NCBI GenBank assembly: GCA_033297075.1
Contig: MU858082.1
Location: 62,001 to 126,000 of the forward strand
DNA: 64,000 nt
Direction of reading: 5' to 3'
Source: Rhypophila decipiens
Taxonomy: Eukaryota > Ascomycota > Sordariomycetes > Sordariales > Naviculisporaceae
Shown in pieces: positions 1 through 10,493 of this stretch. Numbering within the stretch: the stretch's first letter is position 1; each line of letters begins with the position of its first letter. Position numbers and translations under genes: made by a program. Below the pieces are notes generated by a model. That model was not told where the DNA came from, searched no databases, and was given only the letters and a program-made list of their open reading frames with translations.

Positions 1-197
1 CTCGTGGATCTGAACATCTTTACTTGCTACGTCGATACCCAAATAATACAACGTCCCTTCATGACACGCCAGTCTAGTGATATGTTTACAGGTCTATGTG
101 TTTGTTGTTACATTGTTCCTTCCACAACATACTACACAAATACGCAGCACACACCAACTTCTCGACAGTATCTTACACATATACACGGTCAAGTAGC

Positions 198-1328
198 TCA
201 GTTACTCTTCAGCCACCGCACCAACGCAGCATGGAACCTCTCCGGATCCTGAATGTGCGGTGCATGTCCCAAGTCAGGAAACTCGACGAGCGTCGATCCG
301 GGGATCATATCCCTTGCTTTCTTGCCCAGCAAATCATAGCGTCCCAACACTTGCTGCACCTCAGGAGGGGACCATTGTTTCCCTATGGCGGTGGTGTCTT
401 TTTGGCCGATTAGGAGGAGTGTCTTGGTCTTGAGCAAGGGAAGTTCGTAGACGACAGGTTGGGTGAGGACCATGTCTACGACTCTTGCTTGACCTTGAGT
501 GAAACTTCTGGATTGGCTGCCGGAGTAAATGTTTGCCAGCATGGTGGCCCACTTGTCGTAGGAGGAAGTCCAGGGACCGTTCGGGTAGTAAGTTGACTGT
601 TCGTAGGAGCGGATGGAGGAGTAAGTTGTGGATTGTTCTGTCACGAAGGTGTCGTCTATGGACTGATAGGGGACTCCGAGGGCGAGGTAATCTTCTAGGC
701 CGATTGGGTTGACGAGGATCAGATTGGAATTTCTTGATGGGTAGAGGAGGGAGTAGCGGATGCCGAGCATCCCGCCCATGGAGTGGCCTATTACTGTGAG
801 GCCCGTGAGAGATGTGCCGAGGGCGGCCAGGAGATTGTGCGTGTTTAGAGCCAGTTGCTGGAGAGAGAACTGGTACCGTGAGCCGGGCTTGGAGGACTTG
901 CAAAAGCCGATCTGATCCGGGATTATCACCCGGTTATAGCCCCCGCCGGTAAGAAGAACTCGGGCGGTTTCTTCCCAGGTGGCGGCGCAAAAGTTTCGGC
1001 CGTGAAGGAGGACGGCCGTTTTGGTCCTTTGAGGCCCGTTCTTGGTGGGCCTGCTATTGGCTCCTTTGGCTTTGCTGCGGTCTGTTCTTTCATTAGGACT
1101 GCTGAGGTCGTTGATGGTGATGTCCATAAAGGCCATTTCGAGGTCTAGACCTTGAGATTGGAACCTGTAAAGTCGCAGGGGCCAGGGGTAGGTAAAGTTG
1201 GACCCGTTGAGGTCGGCAGGAAACAGGCCATGGTCAATTTTGCCGTTCCTTGAGGTGATATTGTTGGCCAGTGCCAGAAGAGGAAACTGGAAAGGGGCAA
1301 AGACAAGCAAATGAGCAAGGAGCTTCAT
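198..1328 (-). CDS. Secreted alpha/beta-hydrolase
   Basis: A single-exon protein of 376 residues. Residues 1-21 form a hydrophobic signal peptide, so secretion or entry to the secretory pathway is likely. The alpha/beta-hydrolase signature is complete: HG oxyanion-hole motif at 109-110, nucleophile elbow GHSMGG with Ser183, acid candidate Asp311 in GQKD, and His355 in DLGHAPH. An insert rich in Tyr and Ser at about 220-280 sits where the lid of such hydrolases lies. The family includes esterases, lipases and epoxide hydrolases, and the sequence alone does not fix the substrate. The start is the first ATG and directly precedes the signal peptide. I see no damage. Confidence 0.85.
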   Translation of the reverse strand: MKLLAHLLVFAPFQFPLLALANNITSRNGKIDHGLFPADLNGSNFTYPWPLRLYRFQSQGLDLEMAFMDITINDLSSPNERTDRSKAKGANSRPTKNGPQRTKTAVLLHGRNFCAATWEETARVLLTGGGYNRVIIPDQIGFCKSSKPGSRYQFSLQQLALNTHNLLAALGTSLTGLTVIGHSMGGMLGIRYSLLYPSRNSNLILVNPIGLEDYLALGVPYQSIDDTFVTEQSTTYSSIRSYEQSTYYPNGPWTSSYDKWATMLANIYSGSQSRSFTQGQARVVDMVLTQPVVYELPLLKTKTLLLIGQKDTTAIGKQWSPPEVQQVLGRYDLLGKKARDMIPGSTLVEFPDLGHAPHIQDPERFHAALVRWLKSN

Positions 1329-3205
1329 GTTGAGAGACAGAGACTCGTCAAAAAATGGGTATGTACACGGAGATCTCTACACTTGCAGGTTGTTCAACAG
1401 CTTCATGACATTGACAGGAAAAGAAAACAGGATGATAACTGGCTCGCGGCAAAATTTGGAAAATCTTTTGCCAGTTCAGCTGAAGCAAGGGAGGTGAACT
1501 CTGCCCCCAGACCTACGGCCCGACGTCATCGCGACATTAGACGGCCATCCGGATATAATCTGGAGCAGCATGTCGGTAGATCACTTGAGCTAAGCCTTAC
1601 GACAACCGCACCTTGAATTGTTCATGTCGGATGTAATTTGTCCGATGTTAAATAGATGATGTTATTGGCATCCAGACCCGGTTAGAACGAAGAGGATATG
1701 CAAAGTTCGGCGATGGTAACGAAAAATGACTTGTTCATCTTTCAGGGCGGGATTTGCTGCTGTTAGTCATGTGAATTGACTGATTACTGGGATGGGAAAG
1801 GAACCCGGAAGAGAACTGGATCCATCTCGTGGTTCTCGGGATACGGCGCACAGCAGCGCAGGAAGCCGGATGAGAAGATATCTCACTCGCACCTGCTTGA
1901 TGTGCCTACCCGGTGGAAAAAGAAAGGAAAACGAGACCCGCTGTTACTGAAAAGCCGTTTCTTGAACAGGCAGCTGCACGTTCTCTCCTTCCCACTCTAA
2001 CACGGCAATGTCACAGCAGAACTTCGGTTGCATTTTGTCCACCGAGAACCGCGGGAAGGTGCAGACAGCAACCACCCGTACGTTATGCGAGAACACAAGC
2101 CCAGAGGCGCCAAGAATGGAACAATCCCATTGTCAAATCTCCATCCCCACCGTTTGTCTCTTCTGTGCCGAGCGGGGGTCCCCTGAGATCGGTTATCTTG
2201 TCTTCAGTTTGGTGTTGTTGCACAGTTTCACAAAGCCGAGTGGACGATTTTGAGCTGTCGCGACCTGCCCGAGATCACTCCGAGATTTGGTCTCGAGTCG
2301 AGAGAATAACATGTCAGTTGAGGCCTACCGGTATACCATATTTACACTCTATATGATAGGTCAACTTCTGACCCCATCAAGCCAAGATGGAGGATTTCAA
2401 CTTTGTCGACGAGGTCTAAGCTGTAAGACAATCATTTGAGACCTTGCCGCCAACCAAAGCCTCACAAACTGCCCGGGATATCGGCGGAACTGCAGTGCAG
2501 ATCTCTGCCGAGTCGTAACCCTACATTAGCACATTAATCCCGGTGCTGATCACTCACCGCCGCCTGGAGCAGGACGAACCAGGTTGCCCAAAGCTGGTCG
2601 AATGATGGTGCTTGAGGAGTCAGTACTGACTAGCAGAGAACTACTCAGCCCAATGATGCACCAATCGTGTCTTCCTGGCTGTCTTATCATGTCCTAGACC
2701 CTATGTTCCAAACGCCACGACTGCCTCTCCCGATGTCACCCCCACATCAGCTCTTGTGTGGTTATGAGAAATGACTCGGCAGTTGGCGCCGCCATGAGAG
2801 ACCCGATGCTTGTCTCATCCTTCCACCATACGAGGAGTCGAGGACGTACGTACTGTTGCCCCTCGCAGACATCTTACAATCGTCACGTGTTGGCTTCTTC
2901 TCAGGACAGGTAATCAGTCTCTTCCCAGCTCTGGTAAAAGTGGACTGGGCAAAGAATGAGGGTCCGACGTTGGAAGATCTACCTCTACATATCTTAGACC
3001 TTGCAGAAGATAGGCGAGAAAGGATACCCTTTCGAACTTTCTATCTCAACAGGGATAATGCACACATCTCTGATGATGTTTGCCTCCAGGGGCATATATC
3101 TCTAGGACCCCACGGTCACTAATATGAACTTTGCACCAAAAATGCCGCCAGTCAAGCTCCTACCACATCCTCATCCTGCCCCAAAGTGGATTCAAACTCG
3201 CCATC
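1329..3205. other. Intergenic stretch, about 1.9 kb
   Basis: This lies between the divergently transcribed hydrolase and the PTH11-like gene, so it should hold both promoters. Open frames here are short and show no recognisable motif. I see no RNA gene or repeat. Confidence 0.5.
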
Positions 3206-5100
3206 ATGACCACTGGAAATCTCGCCGGAGATAGCAGAGCCTACCAAATTCAGATTCCTTGCGCCGTATTCTTTGCAGTCACAACCTTTGTAGTCACGGT
3301 ACGACTATGGGCTCGGATCAAACTGAGATCTTGGTCTGGCATTGGCTGGGATGATGGGAGCATCGTGGTGTCATGGGTATGTCCTTCTCACACTCGCTTC
3401 AAAGCATGATGACGACGTGCTGACGTTCGATTTCGTGGTGAAAACAGGTTTTCGCGACAGCTGTTTCGGCTCTCATGATAGCCTCCTGTTCTTATGGGTT
3501 TGGTCAGCACTTTGCCAACATCTCACCGTCCAACAAGTTGATGACACTCAAGGTATGGCCTAACTACAGCCCCAAGTCTCGGTTCCGAGGTTGAAGATGA
3601 GTACTGACGCCTTGACAGTTATTCTACATTGCCCAGGCGTTCTACAAGCTCACCATCAACCTAACCAAAATATCCATTCTCTTTCTCTATCTCCGGATAT
3701 TTGTCAAGAAGTGGTTCCGGGCCACCTGTCTCACCCTCCTGGCCCTCGTTATCGGCTACATGGTGGCCACGTTTGCCGCGTCGGTCTGGCAATGCACACC
3801 CATCAGCAGAGCATGGGACAAGTCTGTTTCAGGGACATGTATCAGCATCACGGCCAACTGGTATGCTAATGCCGGCTTCTCCATCTCGACGGATTTTGTT
3901 ATCCTGGCGCTGCCCATGTATCCCATTTACACGTCCATGTTGCCGTTGGGGCAAAAGATTGCACTCATGGTGGTCTTTGCTCTGGGTGTGTTGTAAGCTT
4001 CAGCTCCATATAGTCATCCGTATCTTGTCCTGTCCAAGACACATCACTAACTCCTGTCCAGTACAACCATCACGAGCATACTTCGAATGCAAACACTCAA
4101 CTTTTCCATCAAAAGCCCCGATATGGCCTGTAAGCAAGATTGTCGCCGCCACGTACCTGTCAACAGTCCAAGTGCTGACCCCGTACTTCCACCATGACTA
4201 GATGACATCGACTCCTCGATATGGACAATGATAGAAATGAATCTGGCCATAATCTGCGCCTGCCTCCCTGTCTGCCGACTCCCGCTGGCCTACGCCTTCC
4301 CAGGTTATTTCTCATCCACCGACTCCGTCAAGAAATTGACCGGCGGTGGGTCATCAAATACGGCCACAGCACGACACAGCTGCGCGTCAATGTCAAGATT
4401 CCCAGGTGGTGTGAATGCCCTGTCGTCGCTACATATCTACACCAATAAACGTAATAGCTGCGGCCATGATCCTTTCGCCACATGTACCCATCACCATTCC
4501 CAGGAGAAGTCGCTTACAGAGTTGATCCCTACCTCTGTGTCGATGTCATCCCCTGGACGACCATCTACGGGTTCTCCAATCACCGCCGCGACCCTGGCTT
4601 GGGATGAACCTGACCTCGAAAAGAACGGCCCCGGTCCAGAACTGAGATACAACGGCCTCTCCAACTCCCAGGTCCAAGTAATCAGCACGTGCGGAACCGC
4701 CGGTCCAGGGGAGGACTTTGATGCGCACTGGCATGCCCATGCTCAGGCTCATTCACAAGCCCAACACGTCGAACATGCTAGTGACACTACTGCTGTTGTT
4801 GGAGGCAGCAGCGAGGAGAAGGGCAAATACCAGAGCGAGAGAGTCTCCTTCTCGGCAGCAAGGAGGAAAAGAAAAGATAGCAAGGCATCGTCGCATCATC
4901 AGCGACATACCCAGCAGCAGCAGCAGCAACAGCAGAAGCAGCATGAACGAGCGGATTCTGGCGGGTCGGGGGTGATTCGCATGATTACGCATTATAGCAT
5001 CACGTATGATGATAATAAGCCCCCGCCTGTACCTACGATTGCGCCTCCGCCTGTTCCTCCTCTTCCTACTGCTTCTTCCTCTTCTCCAGGGATAATATGA
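3206..5100 (+). CDS. PTH11-like rhodopsin-fold integral membrane protein
   Basis: Five exons were joined by hand: 3206-3376, 3448-3552, 3619-3992, 4062-4129 and 4202-5100. This gives 538 residues, all joints being GT-AG and in phase. The N-terminal part has the layout of the fungal rhodopsin-domain (PTH11/SAT4-like) membrane family: a first helix followed by a basic loop and WDDGSIVVSW, helix three with LTKISILFLYLRIF, an extracellular CTPISRAWD..GTCI pair of cysteines, the ISTDFVILALPM helix, and the last helix before IDSSIWTMIEMNLAIICACLP. Members are putative G-protein-coupled or sensing receptors in the plasma membrane; the ligand is unknown. The cytoplasmic tail (about 240 residues) is low-complexity, with a polyglutamine run and a proline-rich end. 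Only the ATG at 3206 gives an in-frame first helix. Confidence 0.85.
4912..4942 (+). repeat. CAG/CAA microsatellite inside the PTH11-like gene
   Basis: CAG and CAA triplets repeat here and encode a glutamine run in the cytoplasmic tail of the receptor-like protein. Such runs commonly vary in length between strains. Confidence 0.8.
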
Positions 5101-6368
5101 TGGTCCGGAGATCGGTTTGAAAGCTAGGCGCATCATGGCTATTGAGATACTAGATCAGAACCGGGATCATGTCATCTGATTGGCTATTTGCACTTATCTG
5201 TGCAGGCTCTTCTATATAAACTTTAATTTTAGACTTCTGTGTACAAGTTATGGTAGCTCTTGTTTTGTCTCTTAATGTGTCTGCTTTTAACAGTCTCTCG
5301 TATAGAACATACTTCGGCAAGCGGCTCACGGCTGCTCTACCTTACCTGGAACAATGTGAGATGGTTATATGTCTGATATCAATCAACCAAGGCTAGAGCC
5401 TAGACCTCACGTTCTCGCCATGTCTGAAGTTCACTACTCCCCTGCCATCATTTAAATGTCGTTTGCCAAGTAGTAATTGACTACGATCACCACTACTTTG
5501 ACTGCACAGTAAGTCTTGTTGAAGGAAATACGGCATACGCCCTGAATATACGGTTCTAGGCCTACAATACAGGCCACTCATATGTATATATATCGAGATC
5601 CCTCCCTCTCTCTCTTCTTCATCTTCAATACAATCTTTCCACCCACTCATCTTGCCTTCCAATAAGTCTTCCGGTCTTCCTACCAATCCGATTCTCCGAA
5701 TACTCATCCTTAAAGTCCACCGTTGTGTCGATTGTGTTCCCTGCTTTGGGGCCCGATATCTACCTGCATCGCCACCCAGGCAAGTCCAAAATGCAGAGTC
5801 AGTCGAAGAATGGGAAAACATCATGACGGGACGACAATGCATGCGAACGGGAATTATGGGACCATGAGGGGGATCCAGTGATCCAAATCAAGTGGTGGAC
5901 TTGCTCAAAACAAACCTGAACATCCTGTGTAGCCCCATGACTGTTCTCACCGGACCGGCGGACCCTTTGCCCAGTCAGACGATCAACGGCGAGGCCGACT
6001 CCTTACTCTGGACAGATATCTGAGTTTATGTCAAGGTTCATGTCTGCGCGTTGAAGCCACAATATCCACTGCAGTCTGCACCACGTGAAGGATGTTGCGA
6101 GTATACCTAAACTTTGACCCGCATAAGGACTTTTCCCTCTAAAGCTTCTACCACGGCAAGCCCCAGGCGGCGCTTTTTTGTGTAGGTATAAAAAGGTTTC
6201 CAGCTCCGGCATAGAGTGCGAACTTGCGAGATTTCATCACTTACAACAACAGAAGCAATCTTGGCTCCAGCAGCTTCTTCCATTTTTAGTCTTTACTTCT
6301 ACAGGCAGGACTGCCAGGACCGGAATTTCTGAATAAATACATAATTCGACAAAACCTGCTCCGACACA
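5101..6368. other. Intergenic stretch, about 1.3 kb
   Basis: This is the 3' flank of the PTH11-like gene and the promoter side of the next gene. Apart from the TATA element listed separately I see no feature. The open frames are short, partly AT-rich and unremarkable. Confidence 0.5.
6187..6194 (+). promoter_or_regulatory. TATA-box of the 6.37-kb gene
   Basis: TATAAAAA lies about 180 bp before the ATG at 6369. It is followed by a purine-poor, CT/CA-rich leader, which is a common arrangement for an inducible fungal promoter. Confidence 0.5.
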
Positions 6369-7262
6369 ATGGATACTAGGCCGATCCTAGTGACGTTCCA
6401 AGACACGCCATCCGACCGAAGATATATGCAGCGGCCCAGGTCCTTCGCGTTGGCGCTTGCTCCGGCTATTCACATGGCCCTACAGACTCGGAACATTGAT
6501 GACGGCAAGCAGACATCTCCTCCCCCGAGCATCGATGCGATCGAGAGATGGATTGTAGCGACATTTCCCTCCCACAGGCCCTGTTATGATTACACCGACA
6601 TTTTCTGGGGGATCACCAAGAGTGTATACCCCCCAGTGCACTGGAACAAGTTCTCTGACCCTGCTCAGGCCCACGAGGTCCTGAGGGCCGGACGACTAGT
6701 TTTGGTGTCCTTGACTCTGCAAGAGCAAGAGTGGCAACTCCTGCACCGGCTTCAAACAGACAACATCCTTACGCGCGCTCTGTACCGTGCGCAGCCCGAG
6801 AGTGAGGACACCCGCTGGGGTCCATGTTACATGGACGCGGTTTTGTGGACGGGCTACGATCCAGCGACAGGCGTTTGCACATTCATCGACCCGAAGACCG
6901 ATGTCTTCTATAACACGCGTTACAATGGCACATTTAAGGTCGGAGATATCGGCCTCCTGACGACGATAATGCCCCTGTCCAAGCTGCGTTTCTACGACTT
7001 CCACTGTCATCCGGGAAAAGTCATCAAGCTCAACAAATTCCGTTCAGCTCTTAGGTGCCTTTCCCCAAGACCTATGTTACGCGCCGGCCCAAGCCTGGTG
7101 CCAAATCCTTTCGCCGAGTACCACAAGGAGAAGAAGAAACCCTGGCGGCCAAAGGAGGATTTTGTTGGGACGAGGGTGCAGGAGACACAGCCAGATGATT
7201 CGTACTTGATCATTAACCAACTTAATGCTTGGATGTGGAACACAATAAATGCCGCAGAATAA
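6369..7262 (+). CDS. Orphan protein with faint papain-like peptidase features
   Basis: One uninterrupted exon of 297 residues that I do not recognise as a named family. There is no signal peptide and no membrane segment. Residues 102-113 (HEVLRAGRLVLV) and 150-175 (WGPCYMDAVLWTGYDPATG then CTFIDP) resemble the arrangement in papain-fold peptidases, where a GRPV strand precedes G..HAVLxVGYD. The position of the catalytic His is Asp156 here, and no convincing catalytic Cys is visible. If the resemblance is real this would be an inactive relative. The C-terminal third is basic and contains RFYDFHCHPGK and a KEKKKPWRPKE patch. A TATA-box 180 bp upstream supports a real promoter. Confidence 0.6.
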   Translation: MDTRPILVTFQDTPSDRRYMQRPRSFALALAPAIHMALQTRNIDDGKQTSPPPSIDAIERWIVATFPSHRPCYDYTDIFWGITKSVYPPVHWNKFSDPAQAHEVLRAGRLVLVSLTLQEQEWQLLHRLQTDNILTRALYRAQPESEDTRWGPCYMDAVLWTGYDPATGVCTFIDPKTDVFYNTRYNGTFKVGDIGLLTTIMPLSKLRFYDFHCHPGKVIKLNKFRSALRCLSPRPMLRAGPSLVPNPFAEYHKEKKKPWRPKEDFVGTRVQETQPDDSYLIINQLNAWMWNTINAAE

Positions 7263-7469
7263 AAGAAATAACAAAAAAAGAAGCCTTTTGTTCCTTTAAC
7301 CTTTCCCTCCTCTCACCATCTTCCATAACCAATGCCGACTTTGAAACCAACACAACTTCACTTTAATACATCCATCTTGATACCCTCCCGGACGCTAGCA
7401 AATTCTGACAAAGGTTTGCAAGAAAGCCACTACCGCAGGCTTCAAATCTTTTTTCGCCGACTACCTGAG
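7263..7469. other. Convergent 3' region
   Basis: This short spacer separates two convergent 3' ends. It is CT-rich after 7290. No feature is seen. Confidence 0.4.
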
Positions 7470-9422
7470 TCAACCCGATGCTGCTTGGACCATGGCCCAT
7501 TTCTCCTTCAGCTGTTGGTGCACCAATGGTTCAAGCTCCTCCAGCATTTGATCCATTAAGCCTCCCTTCTTCCCGTCGTCCAGCACCTCATCGGTTACCT
7601 GGGGCCAAAATTTCTCCTTCAGCACCGAATTGTGTACCCGGACCAGCTCTTTCTTGAACTTGGGGTCGATATGGCCCTTTTGGGTACTGTAGGGCGTTCT
7701 ACACCTCTTCATGAACTTCTTCAGCCTTGCGGCTACTTGCTTATCTTTAATAATGCTTTTTGTTTCCCCCTTCCAGAATGCTGCCTGGGGTTTTTCGAGC
7801 ACTTCCATGGCCTTGGCGGCACACCTCTTCACCATCAAATCATCATCTGCATGGTTCCAGATTGTGCGCATCATGCTAACAGGGCTCGAGCCCTTGAACT
7901 GCAGCGTGGGATCGGCGTGAAAGTGGTCGACAATTATCTGCAGGATGGTCACCGAGTGGGGCCGAAGCTCCCACACAGGTCTCCCAGGTTGTTGCTCTGA
8001 GGATGGCGACTCCCCTACCGCGGTCTCTCTATACATATAGCACAAGGCTTGCAGCGGTGTTGCACCAATCGTCGCCTTCTCTCGTTTGCTGCCCACGGGA
8101 GATTGGTAGTTGATATCCGCCCCGGCCTCGACGAGCGCGCGCACCGTTTGCCCGAACATTTCCTTCTTCCACCTATTTAGGTTTCCCCCAGAGAGTTTGC
8201 CTTTGTTGTTACGCCGCGTCTGACCACTCTCGAATATGTAGTCCCATAAGAACTGGTTGACATCGAAGCCGAGGTCGGATTTGTCGAGCATGCTGTCCAC
8301 AATATCCTTCCAGAACGGGATCTTATAAAGTCTCTTGTCTCTCCCCAAGATTCTCCGAATATCGCTTAATAGGGGGTGCTAACTCTCTTCGTCTCAGGAA
8401 GGAGTGATACTCCAGCAAAGTGTCGGTAACCTTAGCATTGTAAGGTTCGTGCCGCACCAGAAGCTTAAGGACTGACTGAATGTCATGGCAAGGTTCTGCG
8501 CCAGCATTTACAGGGTCATGCCACAGTTCCACGAGTCTCGGAAAGCGCGACTCTGGCGGGCTGGAACTGGTAAGGACCCTCGCACTGAATCTCACCAGGG
8601 TTTGGTTCCATCGGTAGCACGAGATCCGGGCTCCGAGCTCCGTTCGTCAATAAGAATGAGACCATGTCGACGTGGCTGGGGTCCCCCGAAGTATCCGTAG
8701 CCTCTTCCCCGGAGTCCGGTCCGGGCTTTTCTGTCCAGTCGCAAATTGCCCTATCCAGATAGATAGCTAGAGGAGTGATGAAAGATACGATCTTCATGTA
8801 TCCATTGAAGTTTCTAACGAAAGGGACGCGAGCTTTGAGATCGGCGCCATGATCGAGGCACAACTGCATCAGACTCAAATCTTCTCCCGGTCCTTCAGCG
8901 ATAGCAAGAGCAGCAGCACACGCCGGGACATGGAGAGGAAGATACGGGCCGCTCAGCTTCGAGGTTATCGTGATGGGTGGACCGTTGATGTTTGCTCCCT
9001 TCGCGATTAGAAGTCGGAATATATCTGGACGACGGTATAAAAGGGCGAGGGACAGAGGCGACAGTGTATGCAGGTATGGCGAGCAATGAATGGTGACGAA
9101 AATTGGGGTTTGCGCCATCGTCCAGGAGCTTTCGGACAGTGTCGTAAGGCTTCTCCGAGCGATCCTCAGCAGACCTCTCCAGCGTCATAACCAGATCATA
9201 GCCGCGCAAAGTCTCATTGAGTTCTTTTTCAAGGGTCAAGATTTTGTTCCGCATGTCCTGAACAATGCCAGCAACTTCATATTCTAACAGGGGTTCCCTG
9301 TTTTTGAGAAATGCCATGGCATGAATTGGTAATATGCACGCCTTGAAGATAGCCAGAAGACGAGAGAGGAAAGGCGCCTGAGTCTTATGAGAAACCAGGA
9401 CCGGGACTTGCAAGGAATTCAA
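7470..9422 (-). pseudogene. 5'-truncated ankyrin-repeat paralog with frame breaks
   Basis: Coding frames at 9422-9080, about 9118-8570, about 8595-8370 and 8348-7470 line up one after another with the F-box/ankyrin gene at 10.5-13.1 kb. Shared blocks are the LLDDGANPN ankyrin, then LLIAKGANINGP, LPLHVPACAAA, LLTNGARSPD, LKLLVRH, the FWKDIVDSML block, VRALVEAGADIN and TPLQALCY. The F-box and first ankyrins of that paralog are absent, so the gene begins inside the repeat region. Frame changes occur near 9080, 8570 and 8370. The change near 9080 has no plausible GT-AG intron. The one near 8570 could be a 100-nt intron (GTGAGA to GCAG). A decayed or mis-sequenced copy is the best reading; an expressed multi-exon ankyrin protein cannot be excluded. 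Confidence 0.6.
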
Positions 9423-10493
9423 GGATGATGTGATGTTCGGGAGGACTGTGACTGCCGCATCAGATCATGCTAAATGATGGTAGAAAGGCCGCGAAGCATA
9501 GATGGTTGTGGAGCGGAAAGAAAAACAGGACCGGTAGGTTAGGTCGCCACTTAACGCGCTAAATCGGGGCCAGCTGAAACGCGTGGGTTCGCGACTGTCG
9601 CCCTTGGCTCAGAAAATGCAGGCGTTTGAACCCCTGTAATCCTGAGCAGTGGAGCTGGGACAACCAATAGAATGTCCGTACGACCTGTACACTCCAACCC
9701 TGGTTTAATTGCTAGCTTGGTTCAAAGCGGCGAAGAGACAAAACATCACCAAAATTTATCCAAAAATACCATAAGAAAGCTAAAATTTTGGGCATCTTAA
9801 TGAATTCTACGAAAAGAATAATGTCTAACCTTTTCTTGGGCGAAATAGTTAACTGTTTGGCTATCAAGTTGTACGTGTTTGAATAAAGTGCACCACGATA
9901 ACAATTAAACCAGGGTCAGAGTGTACATTACGTGCTACAAGGACGGGAGGGCAAGCAGGGTTACTGTATGGGCTGTAGTACTTACAAGTGTATCCGTACA
10001 ATCAGAATCACCTTCAAAGGTTGACTGTCGCGAAAGGGGACTGGACAATTCTCATATTCAGCTGCCAACCCAAATACGAGATTGTCATAATACTACATGC
10101 ACCCCGTCTATGATTCTACAATACTTTTTAGCGTGTCAAACGCAGCTATCTACCTAGCAAAAAGAGCTGTACTACAAACCATTGTAATATTCCATTAGCC
10201 TAGTACCGGTACCGGATTGATTCGCTCCTCGCAAAAAGGGTACTGCACCAAGCTTGATCTGCGGACATTGGAAGCTTTAGGAAATGCCAGTAGGCATGCA
10301 GTTCTGATAGGTAGGGTCTTCACTCATTAGTATTCTCCATAGCCCCTTATTAGCCCAAGTTCATATCTAACCCGGATATTCCGTTCATGTCAGTCACACT
10401 TTCCCTATATGGCTGGCTCATGAATTGATTATGCTTGTCTTATGTCCTGCCCCGTGTCAATACCTGGCATAAAAGGAAAGTCTAGTATATAAA
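9423..10493. other. AT-rich spacer holding a MITE-like element
   Basis: No gene is seen between the two ankyrin paralogs. The stretch is AT-richer than its neighbours and contains the inverted-repeat element at 9690-9923 listed separately. Confidence 0.5.
9690..9923. mobile_element. 234-bp MITE-like element with TA target duplication
   Basis: The two ends are inverted repeats of about 24 bp starting CACTC. They share ACCCTGGTTTAATTG exactly (9697-9711, and in reverse complement near the right end) and differ at only about three positions. Both ends abut TA (9688-9689 and 9924-9925), the target duplication of Tc1/mariner-type elements. The 234-bp interior is AT-rich with no coding frame, so this is a non-autonomous element that needs a transposase in trans. 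I find no second copy in the window. Confidence 0.75.
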
